A stretch of 64,000 nucleotides of DNA from Chitinophaga sp. Ak27 (lineage in GTDB: Bacteria; Bacteroidota; Bacteroidia; Chitinophagales; Chitinophagaceae): the NCBI RefSeq assembly GCF_012726295.1, contig NZ_JABAOB010000001.1:1302001-1366000 (forward strand). Reading direction: 5' to 3'. The notes under the pieces are model-generated. The model was not told the origin of the DNA, did not search any database, and saw only the letters and a program-made list of their open reading frames with translations. The position numbers and the translations under genes were made by a program. Below, piece after piece: positions 44,081 through 51,896 of this stretch (the stretch's first letter is position 1; each line of letters starts with the position of its first letter).

Positions 44081-44428
44081 TCAGGCGTGCAGCTTCGCCT
44101 TCTTGCCCATCAGCTCCTCCACTGTTTCCTGGTACATTTCATCAGGTACGCAGCAATCTACCGGGCAAACGGATGCACATTGCGGTTCTTCATGAAATCC
44201 CTGGCATTCAGTGCACTTATCGGGCACAATGTAATAGATATCTGCACTAATGGGCGTATTGCGCTGGTCGGCATCCATTACACTCCTATCCATCAGTGTA
44301 TAGGCGCTTTTTACGGTGGTGCCATCTGCTATGGCCCATTCTACGCCGCCTTCATAGATGGCATTATTGGGACATTCTGATTCGCAGGCATTACAACTTA
44401 TACATTCGTCTGTTATCTTAAGTGCCAT
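44081..44428 (-). CDS. 2[4Fe-4S] ferredoxin, copy 1
   Basis: A 115-residue Allochromatium-type ferredoxin. Cluster motif 1 is CISCNACESECP. Cluster motif 2 is [18 protein letters not shown], with the eight-residue insert typical of this subtype. It is a cytoplasmic electron carrier. It is a tandem duplicate of the gene at 44522-44869 and differs near the first cluster (NACES instead of GACEP). It probably arose with its terminator and flank in one event. Confidence 0.95.
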   Translation of the reverse strand: MALKITDECISCNACESECPNNAIYEGGVEWAIADGTTVKSAYTLMDRSVMDADQRNTPISADIYYIVPDKCTECQGFHEEPQCASVCPVDCCVPDEMYQETVEELMGKKAKLHA

Positions 44429-44465
44429 AGGTATCTTTTTGGGCTAGCTACTGTTCAGATTATAT

Positions 44466-44502
44466 AAAAAAACCGTTCCGGCCAGGGCCGCAACGGTTTT
44501 TA
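44466..44502. terminator. Terminator after ferredoxin copy 2
   Basis: Stem AAAAACCGTT / AACGGTTTTT (44468-44477 and 44492-44501), nearly the same as the one after copy 1. Confidence 0.85.
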
Positions 44503-44521
44503 AGCTTCCTTTTTAAATATT

Positions 44522-44869
44522 CTAGATGTGCAGTTTTGCTTTCTTGCCCATCAGCTCATCCACCGTTTCCTGGTACATTTCGTCAGGTACACAGCAATCT
44601 ACCGGGCAAACAGCCGCACATTGCGGTTCTTCATGAAATCCCTGGCATTCTGTACATTTGTTGGGCACAATGTAGTAGGTATCTACACTGATAGGCGCAT
44701 TGCGCTGGTCCGCGTCCATTACACTACCATCCATGAGGGTATAGGAGCCTTTTACGGTGGTGCCATCAGCAATGGCCCATTCTACTCCGCCTTCATAGAT
44801 CGCATTGTTAGGGCATTCTGGTTCGCAGGCACCGCAATTTATACATTCGTCTGTTATCTTAATTGCCAT
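44522..44869 (-). CDS. 2[4Fe-4S] ferredoxin, copy 2
   Basis: A 115-residue ferredoxin with cluster motifs [12 protein letters not shown] and [18 protein letters not shown]. The start at 44869 matches the start of copy 1 exactly; the in-frame ATG at 44917 would add 16 residues and lies at the promoter box. It has the more canonical first cluster of the two copies. It is divergent from the LuxC-like acyl-CoA reductase gene, with 94 bases between start codons, so a functional link is plausible. Confidence 0.95.
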   Translation of the reverse strand: MAIKITDECINCGACEPECPNNAIYEGGVEWAIADGTTVKGSYTLMDGSVMDADQRNAPISVDTYYIVPNKCTECQGFHEEPQCAAVCPVDCCVPDEMYQETVDELMGKKAKLHI

Positions 44870-44880
44870 AGTGTAAACTT

Positions 44881-44909
44881 TTTGATTAAGTAGTAAGCCA
44901 TTAATTTTG
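44881..44909 (+). promoter_or_regulatory. Promoter of the acyl-CoA reductase gene
   Basis: TTTG at 44881-44884, 17 bases, then TAATTTTG at 44902-44909, a full match to the Bacteroidota consensus. A minus-strand TATTTTTG at 44915-44922 is the likely -7 box of ferredoxin copy 2. Confidence 0.6.
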
Positions 44910-44963
44910 TGTGACAAAAATAAAATTTTCCCGGTTTAATTAAGTCATTATTTATATAGTTTC

Positions 44964-45962
44964 ATGAACATTATAGAAAAAGAAGCCGCATTGGTACGTC
45001 TGGGGCAGTATCTGGCCGCTAAAAGCCCCGAGTTGGAAGCAGTGAAAGAGCGCGCTTTTATCGCCAATGGGTGGTTTACACCTGCCTTTATAGATAACGC
45101 CCTGGATAATATCTCCCAGTATTTCCTCTCCCCGGAAAAATTAAGAGACTGGCTGGAGGGCTACCCAAAAGTAACGGAAGCCCGCGAGGCTAAAACGGTT
45201 GGCATTGTAACGGCGGGAAATATTCCGCTCGTAGGCTTCCATGACTGGCTTTGCGGTTTCGTGAGCGGGCACCAGGTTAAAATGAAGCTATCAGGCAAAG
45301 ACGAAATTCTCCTGAAACATATCCTGGAAAAGATAGGCGAATGGTATCCTGCCCTGGCACACCAAACTGAAATCCAGGAGATGCTGAAAGGCTGCGATGC
45401 CTATATTGCCACCGGCAGCAACAACTCTGCCCGGTATTTCCACTATTATTTTGCCAAATACCCGCATATTATCCGGCATAACCGCACCTCTGCCGCCATT
45501 CTTACCGGCAACGAGTCTGCTGCTGAGCTGGAAGCCCTGGCAGATGATATTATGCTATATTTCGGACTCGGCTGCAGGAATGTGACCAAAATATACGTAC
45601 CGACTAACTACGATTTTGAACCGCTGCTGAAAGCACTGGATAAGTACAGCCACCTGGCCGACCACCATAAATACAAAAACAACTACGACTATAACCTGGC
45701 CTTACTGCTGCTCAATAGCAGCCCTTATATTACCAACGGTACGATACTCCTGCAGGAAAATACCGCCCTGTTTTCCCCCCTCAGCGTATTGCACTATAGC
45801 TATTATATAGATATGGCCCAGCTGCAACAGGAGCTTTCGGGCGAAGAAGCCATCCAGTGCCTGATAGGGCATTCGTTTACACCTTTCGGTTATGCCCAGC
45901 AACCCAGCCTGATTGACTACGCCGATGGCGTAGATACCCTGAAGTTTCTCCTGGAATTATAA
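44964..45962 (+). CDS. Acyl-CoA reductase (LuxC-like)
   Basis: A 332-residue protein of the LuxC acyl-CoA reductase family, which makes a fatty aldehyde from an acyl-thioester. Motifs seen are VGIVTAGNIPLVGFHDWLC near residues 79-97, a KLSGKDEILL stretch, YIATGSNNSARYF, and GLGCRNVTKIYVP with the probable catalytic cysteine (near residue 199). It is shorter than LuxC of luminous bacteria (about 480). No LuxD, LuxE or luciferase gene is nearby. The divergent ferredoxins are its only linked partners. Confidence 0.9.
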   Translation: MNIIEKEAALVRLGQYLAAKSPELEAVKERAFIANGWFTPAFIDNALDNISQYFLSPEKLRDWLEGYPKVTEAREAKTVGIVTAGNIPLVGFHDWLCGFVSGHQVKMKLSGKDEILLKHILEKIGEWYPALAHQTEIQEMLKGCDAYIATGSNNSARYFHYYFAKYPHIIRHNRTSAAILTGNESAAELEALADDIMLYFGLGCRNVTKIYVPTNYDFEPLLKALDKYSHLADHHKYKNNYDYNLALLLLNSSPYITNGTILLQENTALFSPLSVLHYSYYIDMAQLQQELSGEEAIQCLIGHSFTPFGYAQQPSLIDYADGVDTLKFLLEL

Positions 45963-45963
45963 A

Positions 45964-46042
45964 AAGCCGAAAGTAAAAAGCTATTGTAGCGGATAACTAT
46001 CCGCATTAATCACCTGCTACAATAGCTTTTTGCTTTCCGCTT
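45964..46042. repeat. Intergenic palindromic element, copy C
   Basis: Arms 45964-45992 and 46013-46042 pair with a few mismatches and begin just after the acyl-CoA reductase stop codon. The core AAAAAGCTATTGTAGC is shared with copies A and B in whole or part. Confidence 0.78.
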
Positions 46043-46083
46043 CTAACAATTTGTCGCATTTACTTGTTATATTGACATGCAAC

Positions 46084-46099
46084 CTGACAGCTCTGTCAG
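46084..46099. promoter_or_regulatory. Inverted repeat CTGACAG-CT-CTGTCAG upstream of degP
   Basis: Two perfect 7-base arms with a 2-base centre lie 162 bases before the protease start and 61 bases before its -33 box. It is a candidate operator for stress control; the regulator is unknown. Confidence 0.45.
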
Positions 46100-46159
46100 T
46101 GGGGTTTTAAGCCGTGTTTAACGATTACGATAAAAATGTGTTAAAGTAAATATGGGTAC

Positions 46160-46191
46160 TTGCGTTTCATTCGTTGTACCTGTTAAATTTG
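46160..46191 (+). promoter_or_regulatory. Promoter of degP
   Basis: TTG at 46160-46162, 21 bases, then TAAATTTG at 46184-46191, a full match to TAnnTTTG. The predicted leader is about 60 bases. Confidence 0.6.
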
Positions 46192-46260
46192 TAGCAAGGG
46201 CATGCAAATTGATCTTATGCCGTTGTTATCTCATTAATTATCACGCAAACACACTATAAT

Positions 46261-47835
46261 ATGAAATTCAAGCAAATTGTTACAACTGTCCTTATCAGTG
46301 CAGTAACGGCAACTGCCTCCATATTTGTGTATGGCAAATATTTCCAACCGAGGCAGCCGATAGTTTATCAGAATGGCACAGAAGTCCCTGTTAATTATGC
46401 ACGGTATATGCCTGGTTCCGAAGGCAATTCCAACGCTACTCCCCCCTCCGACTTTACCACAGCCGCCAAGGCGGCGGTTCCCGGCGTAGTGCACATTAAA
46501 ACAAAAATCAATCCCCGCCAGGTTACCAATGGCAATAACCTCCAGCGTCAACGCAGCATCCTGCAGGATCTTTTTGGTGATGACTTTTTCGGAGATGAAT
46601 TCAACGGCGGTGGTGGCGGACGTAAATATTACATTCCCGGTCAAATGGCTTCCGGTTCCGGTGTGCTGATTTCCGGCGATGGATATATCGTTACCAACAA
46701 CCACGTGATTGCTGATGCCGACGAAATCAATGTAACGCTCAACAGCAACCAGAATTTCAAGGCTAAACTGGTAGGCGCCGATCCCAGTACCGACCTGGCT
46801 GTCATTAAAATTGACGCTAAAGACCTTCCATACCTGATGTATGGTAACTCCGACAACGTGGATATAGGGCAATGGGTACTGGCCGTAGGCTATCCATTAA
46901 ACCTGGATGCTACCGTTACTGCCGGTATCGTGAGCGCCAAATCCCGCTCCATTGGTATTAACCGCAGCGGTGGTAAAATGAACAGCGCTATCGAATCCTT
47001 TATACAAACCGATGCCGCTGTAAACCAGGGTAATAGCGGTGGTGCACTGGTAAATACCGCCGGTGAGCTGGTAGGCATTAACTCTGCAATCGCTTCGCCC
47101 ACCGGTTCTTATGCTGGTTATTCCTATGCTATCCCGGTTAACCTGGTAAAAAAAGTAGTTAACGATATCCTGAAATATGGCAACGTACAACGAGCTTACC
47201 TTGGCGTAAGATATGCCCAATCATCCCTCATCAATAATATGAGCGATGAAGAGCTGAAAGATGCCGGTATTAAAAGGAACGTAAACGGGGTACAGGTAAC
47301 AGAAGTACTGCCCAACAGCTCTGCAGCCGCTGCGGGACTGCGTGCCGGCGATGTGATCACTGCTATTAACGGCGTAAAGATTCCGGCTACTTCCCAACTT
47401 GGCGAACAGGTAGCCCGTTACAAACCAGGCGATAAAATCAGCATTACTTACCTGCGTGGCAATAAAGAAACCACTGTTGACAACGTAGTCATGAAAAACC
47501 TGAAGGGAAATACCGACCTGGTGAAGGTAACCGCCCTGGACCGCTTAGGCGCTGATCTGGGTGAACTTAGCCAGGACCAGGCAGCCCGATTGGGCGTAAA
47601 TGGCGGTGTGATTGTAAATGATATTGGCAACGGTATCCTGAAAAAACAAACTTCCATGGCGCCTGGTTTCGTGATCCTCAAAGCCGGTGATACCCCGGTA
47701 ACCTCTGTAGATGCACTTAGCAGTGCGTTAGACAAGAGCAAAAACCTGAAACTCGTCGGTTTTTACCCCGAAAGAGGCAACAGCATCTACTATTATAATA
47801 TTTCAACCACCGGCAGCGCTTCACAGAACCTGTAA
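46261..47835 (+). CDS. degP: Do-family periplasmic serine protease (DegP/HtrA)
   Basis: A 524-residue envelope quality-control protease and chaperone. A signal-anchor-like N-terminus precedes a trypsin-like domain with the full catalytic triad: His148 (NNHVIAD), Asp178 (STDLAVIKID) and Ser259 (QGNSGGALV). Two PDZ domains follow: the first near residues 320-415 (NSSAAAAGLRAGDVITAINGV) and a second, less typical one at the C-terminus (GFVILKAGDTPVTSVDAL). A Gly-rich stretch (FNGGGGGRKY) lies in the LA-loop region. The gene stands alone with its own promoter and a strong terminator. Confidence 0.95.
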   Translation: MKFKQIVTTVLISAVTATASIFVYGKYFQPRQPIVYQNGTEVPVNYARYMPGSEGNSNATPPSDFTTAAKAAVPGVVHIKTKINPRQVTNGNNLQRQRSILQDLFGDDFFGDEFNGGGGGRKYYIPGQMASGSGVLISGDGYIVTNNHVIADADEINVTLNSNQNFKAKLVGADPSTDLAVIKIDAKDLPYLMYGNSDNVDIGQWVLAVGYPLNLDATVTAGIVSAKSRSIGINRSGGKMNSAIESFIQTDAAVNQGNSGGALVNTAGELVGINSAIASPTGSYAGYSYAIPVNLVKKVVNDILKYGNVQRAYLGVRYAQSSLINNMSDEELKDAGIKRNVNGVQVTEVLPNSSAAAAGLRAGDVITAINGVKIPATSQLGEQVARYKPGDKISITYLRGNKETTVDNVVMKNLKGNTDLVKVTALDRLGADLGELSQDQAARLGVNGGVIVNDIGNGILKKQTSMAPGFVILKAGDTPVTSVDALSSALDKSKNLKLVGFYPERGNSIYYYNISTTGSASQNL

Positions 47836-47858
47836 GCCTTAGCCAGTATAAAGCATTC

Positions 47859-47889
47859 AAAAGCCCCCCACGATTCGCGGGGGGCTTTT
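47859..47889 (+). terminator. Terminator after degP
   Basis: Perfect 11-bp stem AAAAGCCCCCC / GGGGGGCTTTT with a 9-base loop. Confidence 0.92.
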
Positions 47890-48034
47890 CCATTAAGTCA
47901 TACATGGATTACCTGGAAAGGCAAATCATGCAATCAGCCATATCTATGAAAACCCATTATGAAAATAACATAAGTATATGAAACGGAGATTCCCTGATCC
48001 GTAAACACTGTAAAGAAAGATAGGAACGCAGCAA

Positions 48035-48065
48035 AAAGCCGGTTAAGCGTTGTGCAACCGGCTTT
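48035..48065 (-). terminator. Terminator after the LytTR regulator gene
   Basis: Perfect 10-bp stem AAAGCCGGTT / AACCGGCTTT; on the minus strand it is followed by a T run. The spacer between this and the degP terminator holds nothing else recognisable. Confidence 0.85.
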
Positions 48066-48089
48066 AATAATTAAAAAATATTAATAATA

Positions 48090-48851
48090 TTATAAATTGA
48101 TCACCCCTTTCAGTTGGGTAAAGAACTCGTCTTTTTTACGGGAAGAGATCGGGATATTTTTCTGATCGCTCATCACTACCGCTGTACCAAGACCTTTAAT
48201 GATCTTAACGATATGGTGGATATTGATCAGGAAGGACTTATGCACCCGGTAAAATCCTTTATCGGAGAGCATTTCCTCATATTCCTTTAAGGATTTGGAA
48301 ATCAGGTGGGAAACGTTGTTGATCAGCTGGATTTTGGTGTAGCTATCGAATGCTTCACAGTAGATAATATCTTTCAGGTCGATAACATTATAGCCGTCAT
48401 TGACCGGTATTACGATCTTGGAGAAGGCGTTATCGTTGTTTTTAACATAATCCTTCAGGATAGATGCCAGTTCATTGAGCCGGCCTTTCTTGCTTTTCTT
48501 TACCTTTTCCAGGGCATCTTCCACCTCGCTGACCTTGATGGGTTTCAATAGGTAGTCTAGCGCAGCAAATTTGATGGCTTGCAGCGCATATTCCTGGAAT
48601 GCGGTGATAAAAATGACCTCAAAATTCAGGACCGGGAACATTTCCAGGAGCTGAAACCCATTGTGTGGCGGCATCTCAATGTCAAGAAACAGAACATCAA
48701 TGGGATTGTTTTTGATCATTTCTGCCGCCTCATTGATATTTTGCGCTTCACCGACAACTGTCACATCTTTGCAGTAGTTCTCCAGTATATTGCGCAAAAT
48801 ATGAATGTTGCGGACTTCATCGTCTACAATGGCAGCTTTTATATTACTCAT
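48090..48851 (-). CDS. LytTR-family response regulator
   Basis: A 253-residue DNA-binding response regulator. The receiver domain (residues 1-120) has the acidic pair DDE at 10-12, the phosphorylation site Asp57 (DVLFLDIEMPP) and the conserved Lys in YLLKPIKVSE. The LytTR domain (residues about 145-250) carries IIYCEAFDSYTKI and FYRVHKSFLINIHHI. Its start codon overlaps the stop of the upstream kinase (ATGA), so the two are translationally coupled and form a cognate pair. Confidence 0.95.
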   Translation of the reverse strand: MSNIKAAIVDDEVRNIHILRNILENYCKDVTVVGEAQNINEAAEMIKNNPIDVLFLDIEMPPHNGFQLLEMFPVLNFEVIFITAFQEYALQAIKFAALDYLLKPIKVSEVEDALEKVKKSKKGRLNELASILKDYVKNNDNAFSKIVIPVNDGYNVIDLKDIIYCEAFDSYTKIQLINNVSHLISKSLKEYEEMLSDKGFYRVHKSFLINIHHIVKIIKGLGTAVVMSDQKNIPISSRKKDEFFTQLKGVINL

Positions 48852-51769
48852 AACATCTTAACAATGGGAATCAGAATTTCAACTAAGGTACCTTCCTTAT
48901 TGCCGAAACCAGATTTAAATTTATCAATAATTTCTAACTTTCCAACACTTCCATTAAAAGATTTTATAATCTGCAAGCGCTCTTTAATCACGCTTAATGC
49001 AGTTGACTCGTGTTTAATGAGCCTCGAGCTTTTAATGCTATTTGACTTATCCCAGCCTATTCCGTCGTCATCTACAGAACAATATAAGAGATCATCCACC
49101 ATTTCCAGCCGGATTTCCAGGTAACCGCTGATATTTTTTGGAGCGAGGCCATGTTTAATGGCATTTTCCACTATGGGCTGGATAATCATGGGTGGAATGT
49201 AAATGGTATATTCTTTTAGCGCATCCTCCATAATAAAGTGGTACGTGAAGGAATGGGCAAACCGGATCTTTTCCAGCTCCAGGTACCGGGTCAGGAAGGC
49301 AATTTCCTCTTCCAGGGAAATATAGGATTTCCGGGAATTATTGAGCATTTGCCGCATTAAAGTGGCAAAATCTGCCAGGAAATTCAGGGCTTGCTTCTCT
49401 TCTTTTTCCAGGATGAGATGCTGTACTGAATTGAGGGAATTGAATATAAAATGCGGGTTCATCTGGTTGGTCAGCGCCTTGGCCTCCAGCTCTGCGATAC
49501 GCCGGTTGTATTCTGTTTTCCGTTTTTCTGCCTGTTTTATACGCCGGATAATATAGCGCAGGCCCACCAATACCAGTAACAGGCCGGCCAGCAATAAGAT
49601 GCCCCTGGACCACCATTGCTGGTACCACCTGGGCAGGATGCTCACGTCCATACTCAGGGTATTGGACCAATCGCTCTTATATTTTCGGGCTCTCACCATC
49701 AATTTATAGGTTCCCGGCTGCAAGTCAGGGAACGGGATGATGTTTGACCGGGTAGATACCCATCCGTTAGTAGTATCTCCTGAAAAGTTATACTGGTACT
49801 CCACCAGCTCCGGCAAATCGAAGACAATGGTGCCAAACTCGGCCTCAAAGGAAGCTTTCCGCTGGTACAGGTGTACAAAATTATTTATGGCCTTGTAGGT
49901 ACTGTCGCCATAGCGGATATTATTCAGGTAGATGACCGGCGGGATGGTATCTACGGGAATATGATCTGCATTGAAATAGCATAGACCATTAGAAGTCGCT
50001 ATATATAACAGATCGTTATCCGAATATACCCCGCGAATATCATCTGAGCTCAGTCCATCGTTGGAGGTGATGTTACGGGTAATGGATTCTTTTTTCACAT
50101 CGATGACCGACAGTCCGCGGTTGGTGGCCACATAGAGGCGACCTATGCCATCATAATAAAGCTGTTGGCAGATATCGCTGGCCAGGTTATCAGCAGAAGA
50201 AAAATGTTTTACAATAGCGTCATGGCGCATCACGTAAATGCCCTGATCGCTGGTGCCAATCCACAATGAGCCGTCTATCCACTTCAGGTCTTTGATATTG
50301 ACTTTGCGCAGGGTATCCGTTCCCGTGGGTATGAGCTGGCGTTTACCGTCAGTACAATAATAGAGCCCCGTATTGGTACCCACATAATAGGCAGAGTCGT
50401 TGATACAGGCTACAGAATTGACCAGCATATCCAGGTCGCCGATGAAATAATCATCGAGGGCTATTACCTGGTTTTTAGCGGCTATCCTGATTTTGCCGGT
50501 AGGGGAAATATCCACGTCTTTCAGCATTCTGACTGCTTTCAGCAGCGATGCTTTTTGGGTGGCTGTATTAAAATTATACAGCCCGTTATCCGTACCAATC
50601 AGCATATTATTATCGCCGCGGGGCTGGATCGTGAGCAGGCTATTTCGCCCGGAAGTGGTATCCAGTGTGTATTGGCGGATACGGTTTTCCGCGTCCATGG
50701 TATTGAGGATACCGGCGTTTTGTCCTATCAGCAGCAGGTCATTTTTTTTGTCTTTTGAGATGCTGAAGATAGAATGCGAATAAAGGCCGTTTGTATTATC
50801 GAGGTAGCTGAAATAAAAATTCTTATAGGGAATATTGTAAACCCCATCACCGAAAGTGGTGATCCAGATGTTGCCATCGCGGTCTTTCAGGAGGGAAGTG
50901 ATGTAGTGGTTGTCGAGCAGCCTGGTCACTTTTCTTTCTCCTTTAAAGAAATCTTTGAGAAAGTAAAGGGCGCGCTGGGTACCTACCCAGAGGTTATCGT
51001 TATCGAGGCAAACGTGGCTGATATCATCGTGGATGCCCCATTCGCTGCCATTGAAAAAGCAGATGGCATCCTTTGCCGTGTAGGAATACAGCGTATTGCG
51101 GATAATTACCAGGGCCTTATTAATGATACGGGTATGGAGGGAGGAATCATCTAACGGCAATGGGCATACGGGAAATACTTTCTGGGTTGAGTTATTCAGA
51201 TCTGCCAGTCCATCAAGATGAAAAGACGGCTGTAAGGGGTGATAGATGCTGTCGTTGCGCATCATGTGAAAGAGGTCGAATGTACCCTGTATATAGGAGG
51301 TTTCTTTACCCGTATACATAATGATACGGTTGTTGGTATTGAGAAACCAAACGTAGCCGCCTTTTCCGTCGAAGGCATACTGCATGTAATGGCTACGACT
51401 GTTGAAGATCAGTGAGGAATCATTTTCATCGCTGTGGATGAGCGGCTTGTCGTAAAAAGAGGGTTTACCATTGAGTGTAAAAAACCATACCCGTCCTTTA
51501 GAATCGGCGGCCAGTTTGGTAACATCGTTGTCGGTGAGTCCATCTTTTTTGGTGTAGTTACGGAATCTTTTCCCGTCAAACTTACTGACGCCGGTGGGTG
51601 TAGCAAACCATATGAAACCGTCTTTATCCTGCACGGCAGCATAAACAGTAGCGTTGGCCAGTCCATCCTTCACATTATAGTTACGGATCATGAGCCCCTG
51701 CCCCATGCATATAGTAACCTTACAGAAGAAGACCAGCGCCCATAACATTATAAAACGGTTCAAGGGCAT
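48848..51769 (-). CDS. Propeller-type sensor histidine kinase (LytS/YesM-like)
   Basis: A 973-residue membrane kinase. After a signal peptide, the periplasmic part is a two-component beta-propeller built of Reg_prop repeats (DGLANATVYAAVQDKDGFIW and many similar), closed by a Y_Y_Y domain near residues 630-700. One membrane helix (ILLLAGLLLVLVGLRYII) is followed by a His-kinase domain with NPHFIFNSLN (probable His773) and an ATPase domain (PPMIIQPIVENAIKHGL, DDDGIGWD). Unlike hybrid HTCS proteins, it lacks a fused receiver and AraC domain. The ligand is unknown, and no polysaccharide locus is adjacent. Confidence 0.95.
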   Translation of the reverse strand: MPLNRFIMLWALVFFCKVTICMGQGLMIRNYNVKDGLANATVYAAVQDKDGFIWFATPTGVSKFDGKRFRNYTKKDGLTDNDVTKLAADSKGRVWFFTLNGKPSFYDKPLIHSDENDSSLIFNSRSHYMQYAFDGKGGYVWFLNTNNRIIMYTGKETSYIQGTFDLFHMMRNDSIYHPLQPSFHLDGLADLNNSTQKVFPVCPLPLDDSSLHTRIINKALVIIRNTLYSYTAKDAICFFNGSEWGIHDDISHVCLDNDNLWVGTQRALYFLKDFFKGERKVTRLLDNHYITSLLKDRDGNIWITTFGDGVYNIPYKNFYFSYLDNTNGLYSHSIFSISKDKKNDLLLIGQNAGILNTMDAENRIRQYTLDTTSGRNSLLTIQPRGDNNMLIGTDNGLYNFNTATQKASLLKAVRMLKDVDISPTGKIRIAAKNQVIALDDYFIGDLDMLVNSVACINDSAYYVGTNTGLYYCTDGKRQLIPTGTDTLRKVNIKDLKWIDGSLWIGTSDQGIYVMRHDAIVKHFSSADNLASDICQQLYYDGIGRLYVATNRGLSVIDVKKESITRNITSNDGLSSDDIRGVYSDNDLLYIATSNGLCYFNADHIPVDTIPPVIYLNNIRYGDSTYKAINNFVHLYQRKASFEAEFGTIVFDLPELVEYQYNFSGDTTNGWVSTRSNIIPFPDLQPGTYKLMVRARKYKSDWSNTLSMDVSILPRWYQQWWSRGILLLAGLLLVLVGLRYIIRRIKQAEKRKTEYNRRIAELEAKALTNQMNPHFIFNSLNSVQHLILEKEEKQALNFLADFATLMRQMLNNSRKSYISLEEEIAFLTRYLELEKIRFAHSFTYHFIMEDALKEYTIYIPPMIIQPIVENAIKHGLAPKNISGYLEIRLEMVDDLLYCSVDDDGIGWDKSNSIKSSRLIKHESTALSVIKERLQIIKSFNGSVGKLEIIDKFKSGFGNKEGTLVEILIPIVKML

Positions 51770-51816
51770 TGGATCATTTTATTGATTTATTGTCCAATAG
51801 GGATATACGAAAAGTT

Positions 51817-51892
51817 GTTTATTCCCTTACTGGCGCATTTTATTATATGGAATATGGCCAATATAGTAAAATACGCCCATAAGGGAATAAAC
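51817..51892. repeat. Long imperfect palindrome between proS and the kinase gene
   Basis: Arms 51817-51850 and 51858-51892 match in about 30 of 35 positions around a 7-base loop. It begins just after the proS stop codon on the minus strand and contains TTATTCCCTTA, as in the hairpin at 4704-4754. It probably terminates proS. Confidence 0.75.
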
Positions 51893-51896
51893 GATC

